Source: Limanda limanda (Eukaryota > Chordata > Actinopteri > Pleuronectiformes > Pleuronectidae). Taken from it: a DNA stretch of 64,000 bases. The DNA lies in contig NC_083648.1 of the NCBI RefSeq assembly GCF_963576545.1, positions 26,677,373 through 26,741,372 of the forward strand, given 5' to 3'. Under the pieces are notes generated by a model. The model had not been told where the DNA came from, did not search any database, and saw only the letters and a program-made list of their open reading frames with translations. The position numbers and the translations under genes were made by a program. Position 1 is the first letter of the stretch; each line of letters opens with the position of its first letter. This document shows positions 20,701 through 35,000 of the stretch, piece after piece.

Positions 20701-23700
20701 GGAAATTCATGTGGCTGAAAATGGCTATATTCCTGCGGTTTTATAGCCTGGGTGCCAGAAGAACTTAGCCTCGCCCACAACATTTTTTGGTCGGGAAGTT
20801 CGGTCTGGAGTCGCTCCATTGGGGAGAAATTATGATCCAAACAGAAGCTGTTCGGACCAATCACATTGTCAGGGCGGGCTTTATACGATGATGGACAGAT
20901 GATCAACCATAGATATGTGATCAGCATTTCGTAATCAACTACGTCATCAAACAGCGCTTGGGTTGACTTTGTTTTCCACAAACATGCCTGCCGCTGGAGG
21001 GCTCAGATGTGTAGATGCTGCCATTGAGTCTGTTTTAGAAGACATCGACAGTGCATTCATTTTGAAAGAGGAACAGAGAAACGCGTTCAAGGCATTTGTA
21101 GAGCATGTTTTTGCCGTCCTTCCTACGGGATTCGGAAAATGTTTAATTTATCAGCTGGCCCCGATGCGTCGCTCAACATAAGTCACATACTACGTTGCTC
21201 TGATTGGTTGTAGGTCTGTCCAATTGAGCGAAGAGGCATTTTTTTTCCTGGTTCGGTTGAAACACGCCCCATAATCACAGCCCAATGGAGCGGTCTCAGA
21301 CTCATACTCTGACTAGAATCATGAGTATGACAACGTCAGGCTAGCGGTTTTAAGTTCTCAGTTTAAAAAACTAAATCACTAGTGTTCACTAGTAAGAGAG
21401 GGTTGATACACTGATAACTGGCTCTTTTGATAGTAAAGGTTGCTTACCCCTGGTCTAGCATATCGACCCAAGAGAGTTTCTCGTCCGTAATGAAATGACA
21501 CATATCCCTACCAATGCTTTTACATGTTCAATCATGTTTTTAGGGCTGCTCTTTAGGTGGCACTATTCAGCTATTTGCCCTGCCCATTCCTTAAAATCAT
21601 ATAAATGTCTTCGGGGGGACTGTTGTTACACACATGTAGTAAGAGGGAGATTGAACAAAGTACACTGCAATTTCTGCAATTTCGTGTTTCACGGTGACTT
21701 GTTGAAATTTGACGCCAACCCATTAACATGGTGTTAGACAAGAACTCACAGTTCTCATAAGACTTCATCATCAATGTCTTGAGGCCCTTCTTACTAAGTT
21801 TAACATAGTTGCGGTCAAAGGCTGAGGAGAAGTACATCAAAGTTTAAGATCTAAAAACAAAAGACATTTCCTGTTGCCACCATGGGGCGCTGTGATTTTA
21901 AATTATGATTTCTGTGTAGACGTTGTCAGGCTGGGACTCGTGTCGTACATTGGAGTTTGGAGTCAATTGGATCACATATGTCCAAGATACACCACCCTTT
22001 GTTTTGATGGCGAATAACAAAAACTTGTTACACCAAGGTCCCACCTTGTTGTTTTCGTGTTTTTCTTAGGTCACTATTGGGAAGTAGCAGGATATCCAGC
22101 CAGTCTACAATAGACTCTATGAATGAGGACATTGAGGAAACATTTTCCAAACGAAACATGCCTAACAACTTCCCAGGTTCAACACAATAATCACTTTTGT
22201 CTACAGCAATTATACACACACAAACATGCATGCTTACAATTTCCTTGCTTTTGTTCTATTGTTTGTTGGTCTTGGTTGCTATTACATTTTTTTAGATTAA
22301 CCTTAGATTGTTTCATGACACTACGTTTATTTAAACTAAATGCAGTATAATACAGTTACATGTTATGATGACTGAGTGTCACAGCTATCTATGGAAGCTT
22401 TAACATGCTGTGCTTTTTGTCCTTCTTGTGTGTTTTACCCCTTGCCAGATGTGCAAGGGAAGAAAGACAATGTGAAAGAATTGATGACAGAAGAAATGTT
22501 AAAAGAAGTCATAGACGTCTACATCTCTGAGACGGACAGCATTTCACTGCTTGACATACCCTGCTATGTTGTGTCAGTGGATACTGATGATGCAGAAGTT
22601 ATCCTGTAAGCAAAGTAGTCCTTCTTATGAATTTCCTCACCACTTTAAATCTTTTTTGACTGAAGAAGAGAGTTTATACCATCGGACACATACTAATGCA
22701 GTACTGCAGAGACTTAGGTATTTAAAAGTGATGACACAGATAGCTGTGGCTATGTGAGTCAAATTTATCAGTTTTTATCTTTTGGTTTAAAAAAGTTGGT
22801 TTCATATTCACCTTGTTATTACAGAGAGAGAAACAATCAGTATGCTGAAGTTTGCAGGAACAGAATGGGCAATGATCGATCAATGCAGACACTGAACGAA
22901 TCAGTGAAGAACAAACATGTCCAGATCGATGGCATGGTGATAGTGGACACAGGTTAGGCTCATTATTTTTTTCTCACAGTTTACAATCTTAATGTTATTG
23001 AGTGTTAATATGATGTTTCTTGTCCAACATATCACTGCTCTGGTTCAATCAGAGTTCAGTGCATGTCTAAAAGTAGCTATGGTCAGAGAGTAGCTGGTGA
23101 ACAAAGTCCAACACCCTTTTTCCAGTGTCTAAGATACAGTCATTGCTTCGTACTAAACCCAAATATCTTTAGTACTTTATAGCAGAAAAGTATTAAATCT
23201 GTAAATATTCACATTTGAGAAGATGAAAATAGTATATAATACTCAAACTTATTCTTAAGCAATTACCCAATTATGAATTGAGATATTGAGAAGTTTTTGC
23301 AGCTTAAGTTTGTGCCTACTCCCTTACACTTACAAATAGAGGATGTTCACTGTTTCATCTGTACTGTATTTAATCAACACTTTATTGTTAACAAAGCCAC
23401 GACTGTCAGCAACTGGGACATGTATGACACTCTGTGCAGCCCTGAGCAGGATGACACTGTGCGCAGTCCTGAACCAGAGAAACTTAACTATTCAGATGCT
23501 GTCGTGAACATCGGCAGAGGTGCAGAGAGGGGCATGTCATTGGGCAGCACAGCCAGCATAGGTAACAATCAAAGACACTCTGCTTCTGTCTGGGTTTTTT
23601 CATGTATAATTCTAGCCTATATATTAATATTACTGTGGATTATTTACTGGTGCACATGTACAGAATAATTTACACTATATCATTACAAAGCATAATTAAA

Positions 23701-26231
23701 TCAAATTGTATTTGTGAAAGGCTAATTGACAAAAAATATCATCTTAAGGCACTTAACATAGTAAGGTTGAGACCTTACAGAATTAAAGAGAAATTCAACA
23801 GTTCCGTTAACGAGGAAACTGTGGAGAGAAAAAAACTAGAAGAAACTTCCAGAACCTCTAGACCAGTGGTGGGAAGTAACAAAGTACAGATACTTTGTTA
23901 CAGATACTTTGTTACTGTACAGAAGTTGATTTTTCACATATCTGTACTTTACTTGAGTATTTATTTTCCTGACGACTTTTTACTTTTACTCGATACATTT
24001 GAACAAAAATTTCGGTACTTTCAACTTCATATATCCTCAAAACTGGCTTGACACTTGAGCAGCGGAGTTTGCGCGCCTTGACGCACCTCTCACTCACATA
24101 CACTCACAATCATGTATTGTAAGTTTTGCATTATAAGCTGTTAGTTATCAAATATGTTTTGCAGACAAATTTTATTTGGTGGAAGAAGGGGCAAAATGTC
24201 TCTTTTGATAATAAAGGTTGCCGACCCCTGCTCTAGTCCCACTGAATGGGGCTATCCGCCTCTACCAGTTGGAATAATCATCCTGTAATGATTCAGATTA
24301 GGATTTGCAACAACTGTTATGTATTAATTTTCTTAAATTTTTCTTCAGCCAGTGCTGCTAGCTCACTGAAGGATGTGGAAGTGTTTGGAAACACCTTGAA
24401 TTCTGAGTCAGACCTGCAGCTTATCATGCATTCAGAGAAATTCCAATACTCCTTACTGGTAATGGAGAGAGGCATCCTTGGAAATATCTTTCAACCTAAC
24501 CTGGCTGTATACAGACAGCTGCCTGTACTGGAAGGTAACACATATTTACATACATTCTTCCACTTTAGAATCACTGATGCTCAAGCGTGTGTATACAGGT
24601 GGCAATGGAAGTAAATGAATCTACTTAGTTGTCAGACCCAGTTGTGACTGTGATCACTGATTGTTTCAGACCCAGACAGTCCGGTGAAGCCTGGGACCAT
24701 GGAGCAGAGGAAGGAGGATGCAGAAAGTTGTCAGTCTCCTGCTCTGCAGCGTCTGTGGACTTTCAGCTGTGAGCTCAGCAGAGGACGCAGTGTAAGCAGC
24801 ATGGCCTGGAACAAGAAGAACCCGGTAAAGGCTAGCTATCTGTGTAGGAGGATGATGTGCCTGTTCCTGTGTCTGAGGATGATCAATGTTGTTTTATTCA
24901 AGAGCAAACAGCTTTCACTGACCACAGCAGACCTATTTAATCAGTGAACTAACCTAATCACTGGGTTGTGGTCATGTAGTATAGGTAAAGAGGGATGACG
25001 CGTCTCCACACTCCTACCACTATCTAGAAATTATGCTAAAATATCCTGGATATCCACCATCTTTCACATTTGCAGCCAGATTCTGTGCATTAGTAATCAG
25101 GGATGGAATGGTGTTAGGGAGGTCCTGTCAGTACACATGCTCAACCACTCACAAGTTAGTCTCATATACATGTTCCATTCATTAATATGGAGGAAGCAGG
25201 ATTTATGACCTTAATTGCATCCAGCTATAAGGCAGCGATAGATATGCTTTGGCTGGACTTTTGGGGAGCAGTTATGTCAATTGTGTTGCACGAAGAATGT
25301 AAAAAGGCAGATTTTACAACACTAATGACATTTTGCAGACATAGTGTACTTTTTCATCATCTGCAGAAACAGCATTCGGTTGAGATGCTATTAGAAGAAA
25401 GTGAGACAGTAAATCGCATCTGTCCCTGGATGTTAAATATTTTTACTATTCTACTGATTAAGAGATATCTTCTTGTGCTCTGGTAGGACCTCCTAGCCGT
25501 GGGTTATGGTGAATTGGTTTCCAGTGACCTGAAACCTGGCCTGGTGTGCTGCTGGTCACTCAAAAACCCCACAGTAAGTGTTTCTTTTTACCTTTATTTA
25601 CTTTCCATGACTTCCAGGCATCACACTACATCAGTCAGCCGCATACAATGTAAAGTAAATTGATGTGGGAGTTGTGATATGTGCTCATCCACAGTGGCCG
25701 GAGCGTGTTGTCCACTGTGACAGCGCTGTTACCTCTCTGGACTTTTCAGCTAACAACCCCAGTCAGCTGGCTGTGGGGATGCATGATGGCAGCATCGCTA
25801 TCTACAATATACAGAGTCAAGACAAAAAGTGGCATGTGATCAGCAGCAGGTGAGGACTGTGTGTGTGCGTGTTTCCGTTTGTTTTCAGTGCAGCTTTTTG
25901 TATAGAAAGACGTGAATTATATTTGTTCACAAGTCATAATGACTGGTTTTGTTATTTTCACTTTACATTTACACTTACTTTACAGTAAAGTAAACCTCTA
26001 TTAAATACAGTACAACATGACAGTTTGTATGGTTTGAAATTGTCATTTATTATCACACTGGCATTTAATTATCACGGTAAACAATTACACTGCACTAAAC
26101 TTTAAGTGTTAATGTAAAGTGAAAATAACAAAACCAGTCTGTATGACTTGTGAACGAATATAATTTACGTCTTTCTATACTAAAAACACAGAGTGTTCAT
26201 TTCTCCGGGAGACAGTGAACGTCCCTCGCAT

Positions 26232-26266
<35 letters not shown>

Positions 26267-26954
26267 CTGGTGTGGAAATAAATTTAAAAAAAATAAAAAT
26301 AAAAAAATCATAAAAAAATTCAAAGTTAAAAAAGAAAGTTATGTTGAACCAGCCCACTTCCGGGTTAAATCACACCCACTTCCGGGTTAGCCCCCGCCCA
26401 CTCCGAGTACGGATACGGATACGGATAATTCATATGGTTAACAGATACAGATACAGATACAGATAATGCTGTACTCGCTCATCCCTAGTAGGTACAATAG
26501 TCCTCTTTGTGTCTTTGTCTCTGTGCAGTGAGTGTCCCAAAAAGCACTTGGGTCCAGTGCGGCAGCTCAGATGGACTCAACAAAAGCTGAGTTTAACAGG
26601 AGAGGAGAAGGTGGAGGTGCTCTTCTCTGTGGCTGCTGATGGCAGGATCAGCATCTGGTTTGTCCTCAACAGTGGCCTTGACTGCATAGGTATGTGTAGT
26701 GAGCAGCAGGCAGTGATTTGAGCACTGTCAGTTCAGCTCAGAGTACATGGTGATAGACAATGAGACAATGAGTTTACATGAATTCAGATTTAACGCATTC
26801 ACTAACCTGATGAAGGAGTTCATTTAGATCTCACTCTTTCGTGTGGACACTTTAGCTTTTTCCATAAATACTTATACATTGATACACTTGCTATATTTAG
26901 GGCCCGAGCACAGACATCAAAGGTGTCTGGTGAGACCCTATTGAAATTGTAAGG

Positions 26955-27000
<46 letters not shown>

Positions 27001-28223
27001 CAAATGAATTGGCTTTTTGAGGGCTTTAACATGCTCAACTTCTTACCAAAATTTGCAGAAAGTTAGAAAGTGGTGAAAATTTACGTATTCTGAAGGAATT
27101 TTCAATGGGCGTCGCAAAATGACTCAACGGTGCCCCCCGAGACAGCCCGAGACCCCCGGAAGGTGTTCCCATTGACCTATCTTCACAAAAATCGATATAC
27201 AGGTGTATCATGACCAGACAAACAAAAAAGTCTCTTGGTGCAATTGGAAAAACACAACAGGAAGCCTGCTATTTTGCATTTAGTGGCCATTTTGGCCATA
27301 TTCCACATTTTTTCTTTGATACACTTGTACCAGGGTTTTCATCGGATCAACTTCAAATTGAAATGAGTGTCATCAAAACAAGATGGAGATAAAAACTGAC
27401 TGACGGATTTTTTTTTAATCACACGGTGTGACCGTGGCGTGGCGTCAAAGTTTGATTACACGCCATTAAAACACGATGTTCTGTAACGCGGACATACATG
27501 GACCATGAATCCTTTGATTTCAGTCTTCCTAGATCAAAGGAAACTTTATGTCTTGCAAAGGTTACGTCTCTCTCTCTCTCAGAACTGGTTATTTTTGTTT
27601 TTTCAGACAAAAAGCATGCAACGCTTCAAAATGGATGTGCTCGGGCCCACCCAGTGCTGCTTTGCAGCCCTAAAAATGTTATTATTTATTATTATTTAAT
27701 ATTTTGCATTTACAGGGAATTAAGATTTAGTAAAGAAAGGAGAACGATGGTAATTGACAGCATTAATATTGGTGCTTGATAAAACATCCATTTAATACAG
27801 CATTATTTTGATCATGCTGTATGGGTGATATAAAACCGAGGAAAAAGCAAAGTCAGCATTAAACAAACAACCTTGGACATGAACAATATGGGATATAGGA
27901 ACAAATGAGACAAACGAATCGTTAGCTATGTCATTCAATGCCCCCCCGCCCCTCATTATTATTAGGGCCCGAGCACAGAGATCAAAGGTGTCTGGTGAGA
28001 CCCTATTGAAATTGTAAGGATTATTATTATTATTAGGGCCCGAGCACAGACATCAAAGGTGTCTGGTGAGACCCTATTGAAATTGTAAGGATTATTAGGG
28101 CCCGAGCACAGACATCAAAGGTGTCTGGTGAGACCCTATTGAAATTGTAAGGATTATTATTATTATTAGGGCCCGAGCACAGACATCAAAGGTGTCTGGT
28201 GAGACCCTATTGAAATTGTAAGG

Positions 28224-28266
<43 letters not shown>

Positions 28267-28964
28267 CAAATGAATTGGCTTTTTGAGGGCTTTAACATGC
28301 TCAACTTCTTACCAAAATTTGCAGAAAGTTAGAAAGTGGTGAAAATTTACGTATTCTGAAGGAATTTTCAATGGGCGTCGCAAAATGGCTCAACGGTGCC
28401 CCCCGAGACATCCCGAGACCCCCGGAAGGTGTTCCCATTGACCTATCTTCACAAAAATCGATATACAGGTGTATCATGACCAGACAAACAAAAAAGTCTC
28501 TGGGTGCAATTGGAAAAACACAACAGGAAGCCTGCTATATTGCATTTAGTGGCCATTTTGGCCATATTCCACATTTTTTCTTTGATACACTTGTACCAGG
28601 GTTTTCATCGGATCAACTTCAAATTGAGATGAGTGTCATCACGACAAGATGGAGATAAAAACTGACTGACGGATTTTTTTTTAATCACACAGTGTGACCG
28701 TGGCGTGGCGTCAAAGTTTGATTACACGCCATTAAAACATGATGTTCTGTAACGCGTACATACATGGACCATGAATCCTTTGATTTCAGTCTTCCTAGAT
28801 CAAAGGAAACTTTATGTCTTGCAAAGGTTACGTCCTCTCTCTCTCAGAACTGGTTATTTTTGTTTTTTTCAGACAAAAAGCATGCAACGCTTCAAAATGG
28901 ATGTGCTCGGGCCCACCCAGTGCTGCTTTGCAGCCCTAAAAATGTTATATTTTCATTATTATTA

Positions 28965-29034
<70 letters not shown>

Positions 29035-32000
29035 CAAATGAATTGGCTTTTTGAGGGCTTTAACATGCTCAACTTCTTACCAAAATTTGCAGAAAGTTAG
29101 AAAGTGGTGAAAATTTACGTATTCTGAAGGAATTTTCAATGGGCGTCGCAAAATGGCTCAACGGTGCCCCCCGAGACATCCCGAGACCCCCGGAAGGTCT
29201 TCCCATTGACCTATCTTCACAAAAATCGATATACAGGTGTATCATGACCAGACAAACAAAAAAGTCTCTGGGTGCAATTGGAAAAACACAACAGGAAGCC
29301 TGCTATATTGCATTTAGTGGCCACTTTGGCCATATTCCACATTTTTTCTTTGATACACTTGTACCAGGGTTTTCATCGGATCAACTTCAAATTGAGATGA
29401 GTGTCATCACGACAAGATGGAGATAAAAACTGACTGACGGATTTTTTTTTAATCACACAGTGTGACCGTGGCGTGGCGTCAAAGTTTGATTACACGCCAT
29501 TAAAACATGATGTTCTGTAACGCGTACATACATGGACCATGAATCCTTTGATTTCAGTCTTCCTAGATCAAAGGAAACTTTATGTCTTGCAAAGGTTACG
29601 TCTCTCTCTCTCTCAGAACTGGTTATTTTTGTTTTTTTCAGACAAAAAGCATGCAACGCTTCAAAATGGATGTGCTCGGGCCCACCCAGTGCTGCTTTGC
29701 AGCCCTAAAAATGTTATATTTTCATTATTATTATTATTATTATTATTCAGGCAAATGAATTGGCTTTTTGAGGGCTTTAATTATTATTATTATTTATATA
29801 TACTGTTGCTGCTGCCATGATTACTATATTTATTATTATTATTATTATTCAGGCAAATGAATTGGCTTTTTGAGGGCTTTAACATGCTCAACTTCTTACC
29901 AAAATTTGCAGAAAGTTAGAAAGTGGTGAAAATTTACGTATTCTGAAGGAATTTTCAATAGGCGTCGCAAAATGGCTCAATGGTGCCCCCCGAGACAGCC
30001 CGAGACCCCCGGAAGGTGTTCCCATTGACCTATCTTCACAAAAATCGATATACAGGTGTATCATGACCAGACAAACAAAAAAGTCTCTGGGTGCAATTGG
30101 AAAAACACAACAGGAAGCCTGCTATATTGCATTTAGTGGCCATTTTGGCCATATTCCACATTTTTTCTTTGATACACTTGTACCAGGGTTTTCATCGGAT
30201 CAACTTCAAATAGAGATGAGTGTCATCACGACAAGATGGAGATAAAAACTGACTGACGGATTTTTTTTTAATCACACAGTGTGACCGTGGCGTGGCGTCA
30301 AAGTTTGATTACACGCCATTAAAACATGATGTTCTGTAACGCGGACATACATGGACCATGAATCCTTTGATTTCAGTCTTCCTAGATCAAAGGAAACTTT
30401 ATTTATTATTATTATTCAGGCAAATGAATTGGCTTTTTGAGGGCTTTAACATGCTCAACTTCTTACCAAAATTTGCAGAAAGTTAGAAAGTGGTGAAAAT
30501 TTATTATTATTAGGGCCCGAGCACAGACATCAAAGGTGTCTGGTTTTTAATTATTATTTAAAATAGCTATCAACATTTATACTGTAATATTTGGAAAGCG
30601 ATACATTTGTATTTACATAAGCTTATTGAGCGAGATTCAAATACAATGTGTACATATGTATAGTCGTATGTAGGGTGCGAATGTGAGAGTGTGTGCTGAT
30701 CAGAGTGGTCCGATCATTCTGTTCGAGTCACTGACCACTGACCAGTGACCAGTTCCATTGATAGTTATAGTTAACACTGTTAACCATGTACATATTGTTA
30801 TTCCTGGGAGGAAAACAGTCATTTATAAATATGGGCTATACAAATATATTTTGATTGATTGAAACATATATGCTCAGAATAAGTACAATATAATACAATC
30901 AACAGCTGATTGCATTTGAATTTGTATAATTTTACATGTTAGTCTTGTTAAACATGTTATGAGAATGTGTTAATATTCATACTTAGCTTCTCTGTAAAGA
31001 AAAAAAAAATACTTCAAATGATATAAAATTTGGTGTATTGTTTTTACATGATTATCCAAATCAGTGGTGCATCTTCTTTCTTAGACCTTATGAAGCTCAA
31101 GAGGATTCATAATATGAAGAAGAAGGCTGGAAGGAACAAAGACAAGACAGAAAGTGTTCTATCAGCACTGACTCCTGGTCTGTGCTTTGACTTCCATCCA
31201 ACTGTAAGTTTGTAGCAGAGATCCAGCAGATTATAGTCTTAGAGCAGACAAGCTTACAGTAGTGTACTGTACTACAAACATTGTTTCTGATTGCTGACAT
31301 GTTTATGCAGTGACAGTTATTAGTTGCACAGGATGTGTGTTTCTCCTACTCTGATAGATGAATTAATGATTTGACTGTTGTCATGATGTCATCAGGACTC
31401 CAGTCTCTACTTGGCTGGAACGTGGGACGGTCACATCCACAAGTGCTCCTGTTCCAACAGTCAGCAGTTTCTGGAGACTTTCAGGAAACACTTTGTGAGT
31501 CCTTCAGGGTTGAAAAGCTGTACTACCCAAACAACTGTATAATCAAGATTATATTTTATTTCCTGTGAGTGTGTGCTCATAAAATCCATCAATGCTCAAT
31601 AACACAACGCTTTGTTTAGTTGGTGGCCCCTCATCTGTTTCCTGATGTTGCGACTTTTTGTTAGGTTTGCGCGCAGTTATTACCACTTTCTTTGCCTTTT
31701 TCATTTTAAAACCAGTCAGACGCAATATGAGACTTCCGACATGCATATATTTATCATCTGATTACCGTGAGTTGATTTGCTTGCTGGTCCCATTGCACAG
31801 ATTAGGTGGATGAATGTTGCATGGAGTCTAAATGCGTGTATATGGGGTGGTCTTAGGTCCAGATCAAATCAAAAGTAGCTTTACGTATAGTAAGTAAAAT
31901 GATGTACGAGTTTAAAGTAGCAAAACAACAAACAGTAATTCAAGATAATCAACAAATTTAGGGCATGCGGCTGAAAACTGTTTCTCTGCGGCACCTTTGT

Positions 32001-35000
32001 TCTTTGTTGCACACCTGGTTCAATTAACCTCTTGCCGGCCGTCTGCTACATCATTGGCTGTTATTAGTCCCAGCCCATCAGGCACAGCCAAAACATGCTC
32101 ATTAAATATAATGGCTCCAACAATACTACTGTGGGTTGTTCAATTCACAAACGTTTTTGCAGAGGCACTTTGTGCACAACTACAACACAAACGTCTGCAC
32201 TGGTTTGTCCTGGCTTCTCTGATTTGTAAGCACCTCAGCAGCTCGGTAATGTTGACATCTTTCTCCCTATCAGTGTCCTGTGAACTGTGTCGCTTGGTGT
32301 CCACTCAGTCCTGACGTTTTTCTGAGCTGCTCCTCTGACTGGACCATCCAGCTGTGGAAGCAGGACCACCTTCACCCCGTGTTAGGTTTTACTTCTACCC
32401 AGAGGGCAGTGTACGACATCAAGTGGTCCCCAAAGTGGGCCACTGTATTTGGGGCTGTTAATGAGGGACAGCTCGAGATCTGGGACCTGAATTCAAGCGT
32501 GTGAGTCTGACCAAAATTACAACCAGTCTCATTAACGTTAAGCCGTTTTTCCGTTTCTGTGACATATCCCGTTTCTCTCCTTCAGCCTCGACCCAGTTGC
32601 TGTGCAACCTGCTGCCACTAGTGTGATGATGAGGTCCCTGCTGTTTGCCTCACACACAGATAGTGTCCTGGTGGGAGACAGCGATGGACAAGTGACAGTT
32701 TACCAGCTCAAGAACCTCAGTGTGGGAGAGAGCAGCCAGGTAAAATTCTAACACAAGTGACAAGGCACACTAGTGCATTCTCAGGGTTGCCCAGTACACA
32801 CAGTGAGCAGAGGTTTGTGTCTCACCAAGATGTATCATAATCATCAGATTGACATCATAACAACTTTCAGTTACACTGAATCAGTTTAATAACTGTAGTT
32901 TATACCACAATAGATGTTACTTGTCCTCTGAATTTTCCAGGATTATTATGACAATGTGGCAGTAACACACTGACATATCTGACTTGAGGTCAAATTAATT
33001 CCCAAGCCCTACCTTTTGAATTTTACATGGTGTAAATTATTTTTTTTACCACCTCTTTCTGATGTACACAATCAAAGACACCATACCCCACAGTCATTCT
33101 GGCTACATTTAGCAGTTAACATAAACTCAACTTCTCATTCTGAACACATAAACATAGAAATCACACAAACTAAGAAAGAACATTAATTCATTACTAAAAT
33201 AACATCCAACTAAATGTAACCATAACACTTAACAGTCCCATAAGCCTTTGCACCCATGCTGTCCAATCAGAGTGACTGGCTCACCTATCACTACAATATA
33301 ATTTGGTCATCAAAATTTACAAAGAACAGAAATAAAGCACCAGGGGTCTCACGCACATGTTGGGGTTTATAAAAACAAACTTGACGAGAAAATGTGCACA
33401 TTTATACACAACCTCTGACCCATGGTTACGAACATTTTGGAGACGGGAATGTGGCGATGCAGACGTGAGGTGGTTAATTGAAGTCAGATTATTTATCCAC
33501 TTCATTATTTACATGAAAACCAACAGTTTTGATTGTGCTCCTTCCACACTTCCTTTTAATTGCAAATATATATAAAAAAACTTACAGCAAACTCCGTTCA
33601 GATTCCATTAAACAACGGAGTTACAGAACCAAGTCATTAATAGTTTTTAATAATATCTTCTAACACTGACTTTGCCATTAGGCGCACAGAGCATACAGAG
33701 CGACCTGGAGATCACTTAGAAAACATAAAGAAAAACCATTCACTCACCAAATACTATTCAAGAGTGGAGGTTGAAATCCACTGATGTGAGGTAATTGGTC
33801 CGATTGCTATCAATAAAGAAATACTGCTGTGACACTGGTGCGTAATTCCGCATGATGGATGCACGCGAATGGAAGGATGAGGATGAAACGAGGGTTCAGC
33901 TATGTCTGATCAGCTGATATAGATTCTATTGATGCGTGATCTGTGATCTTTGTGCTTAACTGAGTCCGGTATCACACAGATCGACCGACGGAACCAAACC
34001 ATCCCAATACAAACAAGCATATAATAATAATTCTGTTAAATTCTATAGATTGAGGACATCACTGCTGTCTCTGAATGTAATAATCCTGCAGTTTTGGATG
34101 ATTAAAACACAAACATGAGATACAACAAGTTCCCCCATATTCTGACTTTTTTTGCCTCCAACTATGAATTGGATCTTTTCTTATTTCAGGCTCCTTTCTC
34201 TCTATCATCCTCACTCTCACTCACAGTATTAACAGCAGCAGCAGTGTATCCATCTATTTTATTTATTAATGACATCACTGCTGACCCATAAAATCTCACT
34301 TCACCTCCACCTCACTAACAAACGTCTCGATGTCAGTTAAAGTTTTGCTTCCTCTTCTCATAGCTTGATGCCGTAACTGTCATGACTCACCATGGGTAAC
34401 CCATAGGTCAGCAGCATGATTTGATATTCATGAGGTGCTTTACATTGACCATTCATGGATTACTGTGGCTGTGTAGAGGGTGGAGTATGAGGCAGATCCA
34501 AGTACAAACGTTTCCAGGTGGACTGTTATTTATAAAGTGAAAATTAGGTGCAGGTGTGGTATTATAAATCAGAATTTTCTTTTGAATGTATTTGCCAAGT
34601 AGGTTTAGACCTACCTGGAATTTGTTTTGGTTGAAGGTGCATACAATGAAAATGAAACATAAAAACACAATAAGTTCTACACATAAGAAAAAAACAATAT
34701 ATAAAATAAAAAGATATAAAAGATATAAAATAAAGTAAAATAAAATGCAAATGCAAATGCAAAACAGGAGTGCAATGTCAATGTGCAATATGCAATGTAA
34801 TGTAATCTGTGTTTATGTAACAAAGACTTGAGGAGTGGGGGAGGGATAAGAGTCCAAGTCAGGTGGGGGTCGCAGGCCTTGTTGATAAGGCCAACTGCAA
34901 CCGGGAAGAAGCTAGTTTTGTGGCGTGAGGTTTTGGTCCTGATGGACCGCAGCCGAGGGAAGTACCTCGAAGAGATTGTGACCCCGGTGGGAAGGATCGG

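Noticed and set aside
25187..25486. 99-codon plus-strand frame in dnai4 intron 9
   Set aside because: No family resemblance and no splice link to the neighbouring exons. It may be a decayed repeat.
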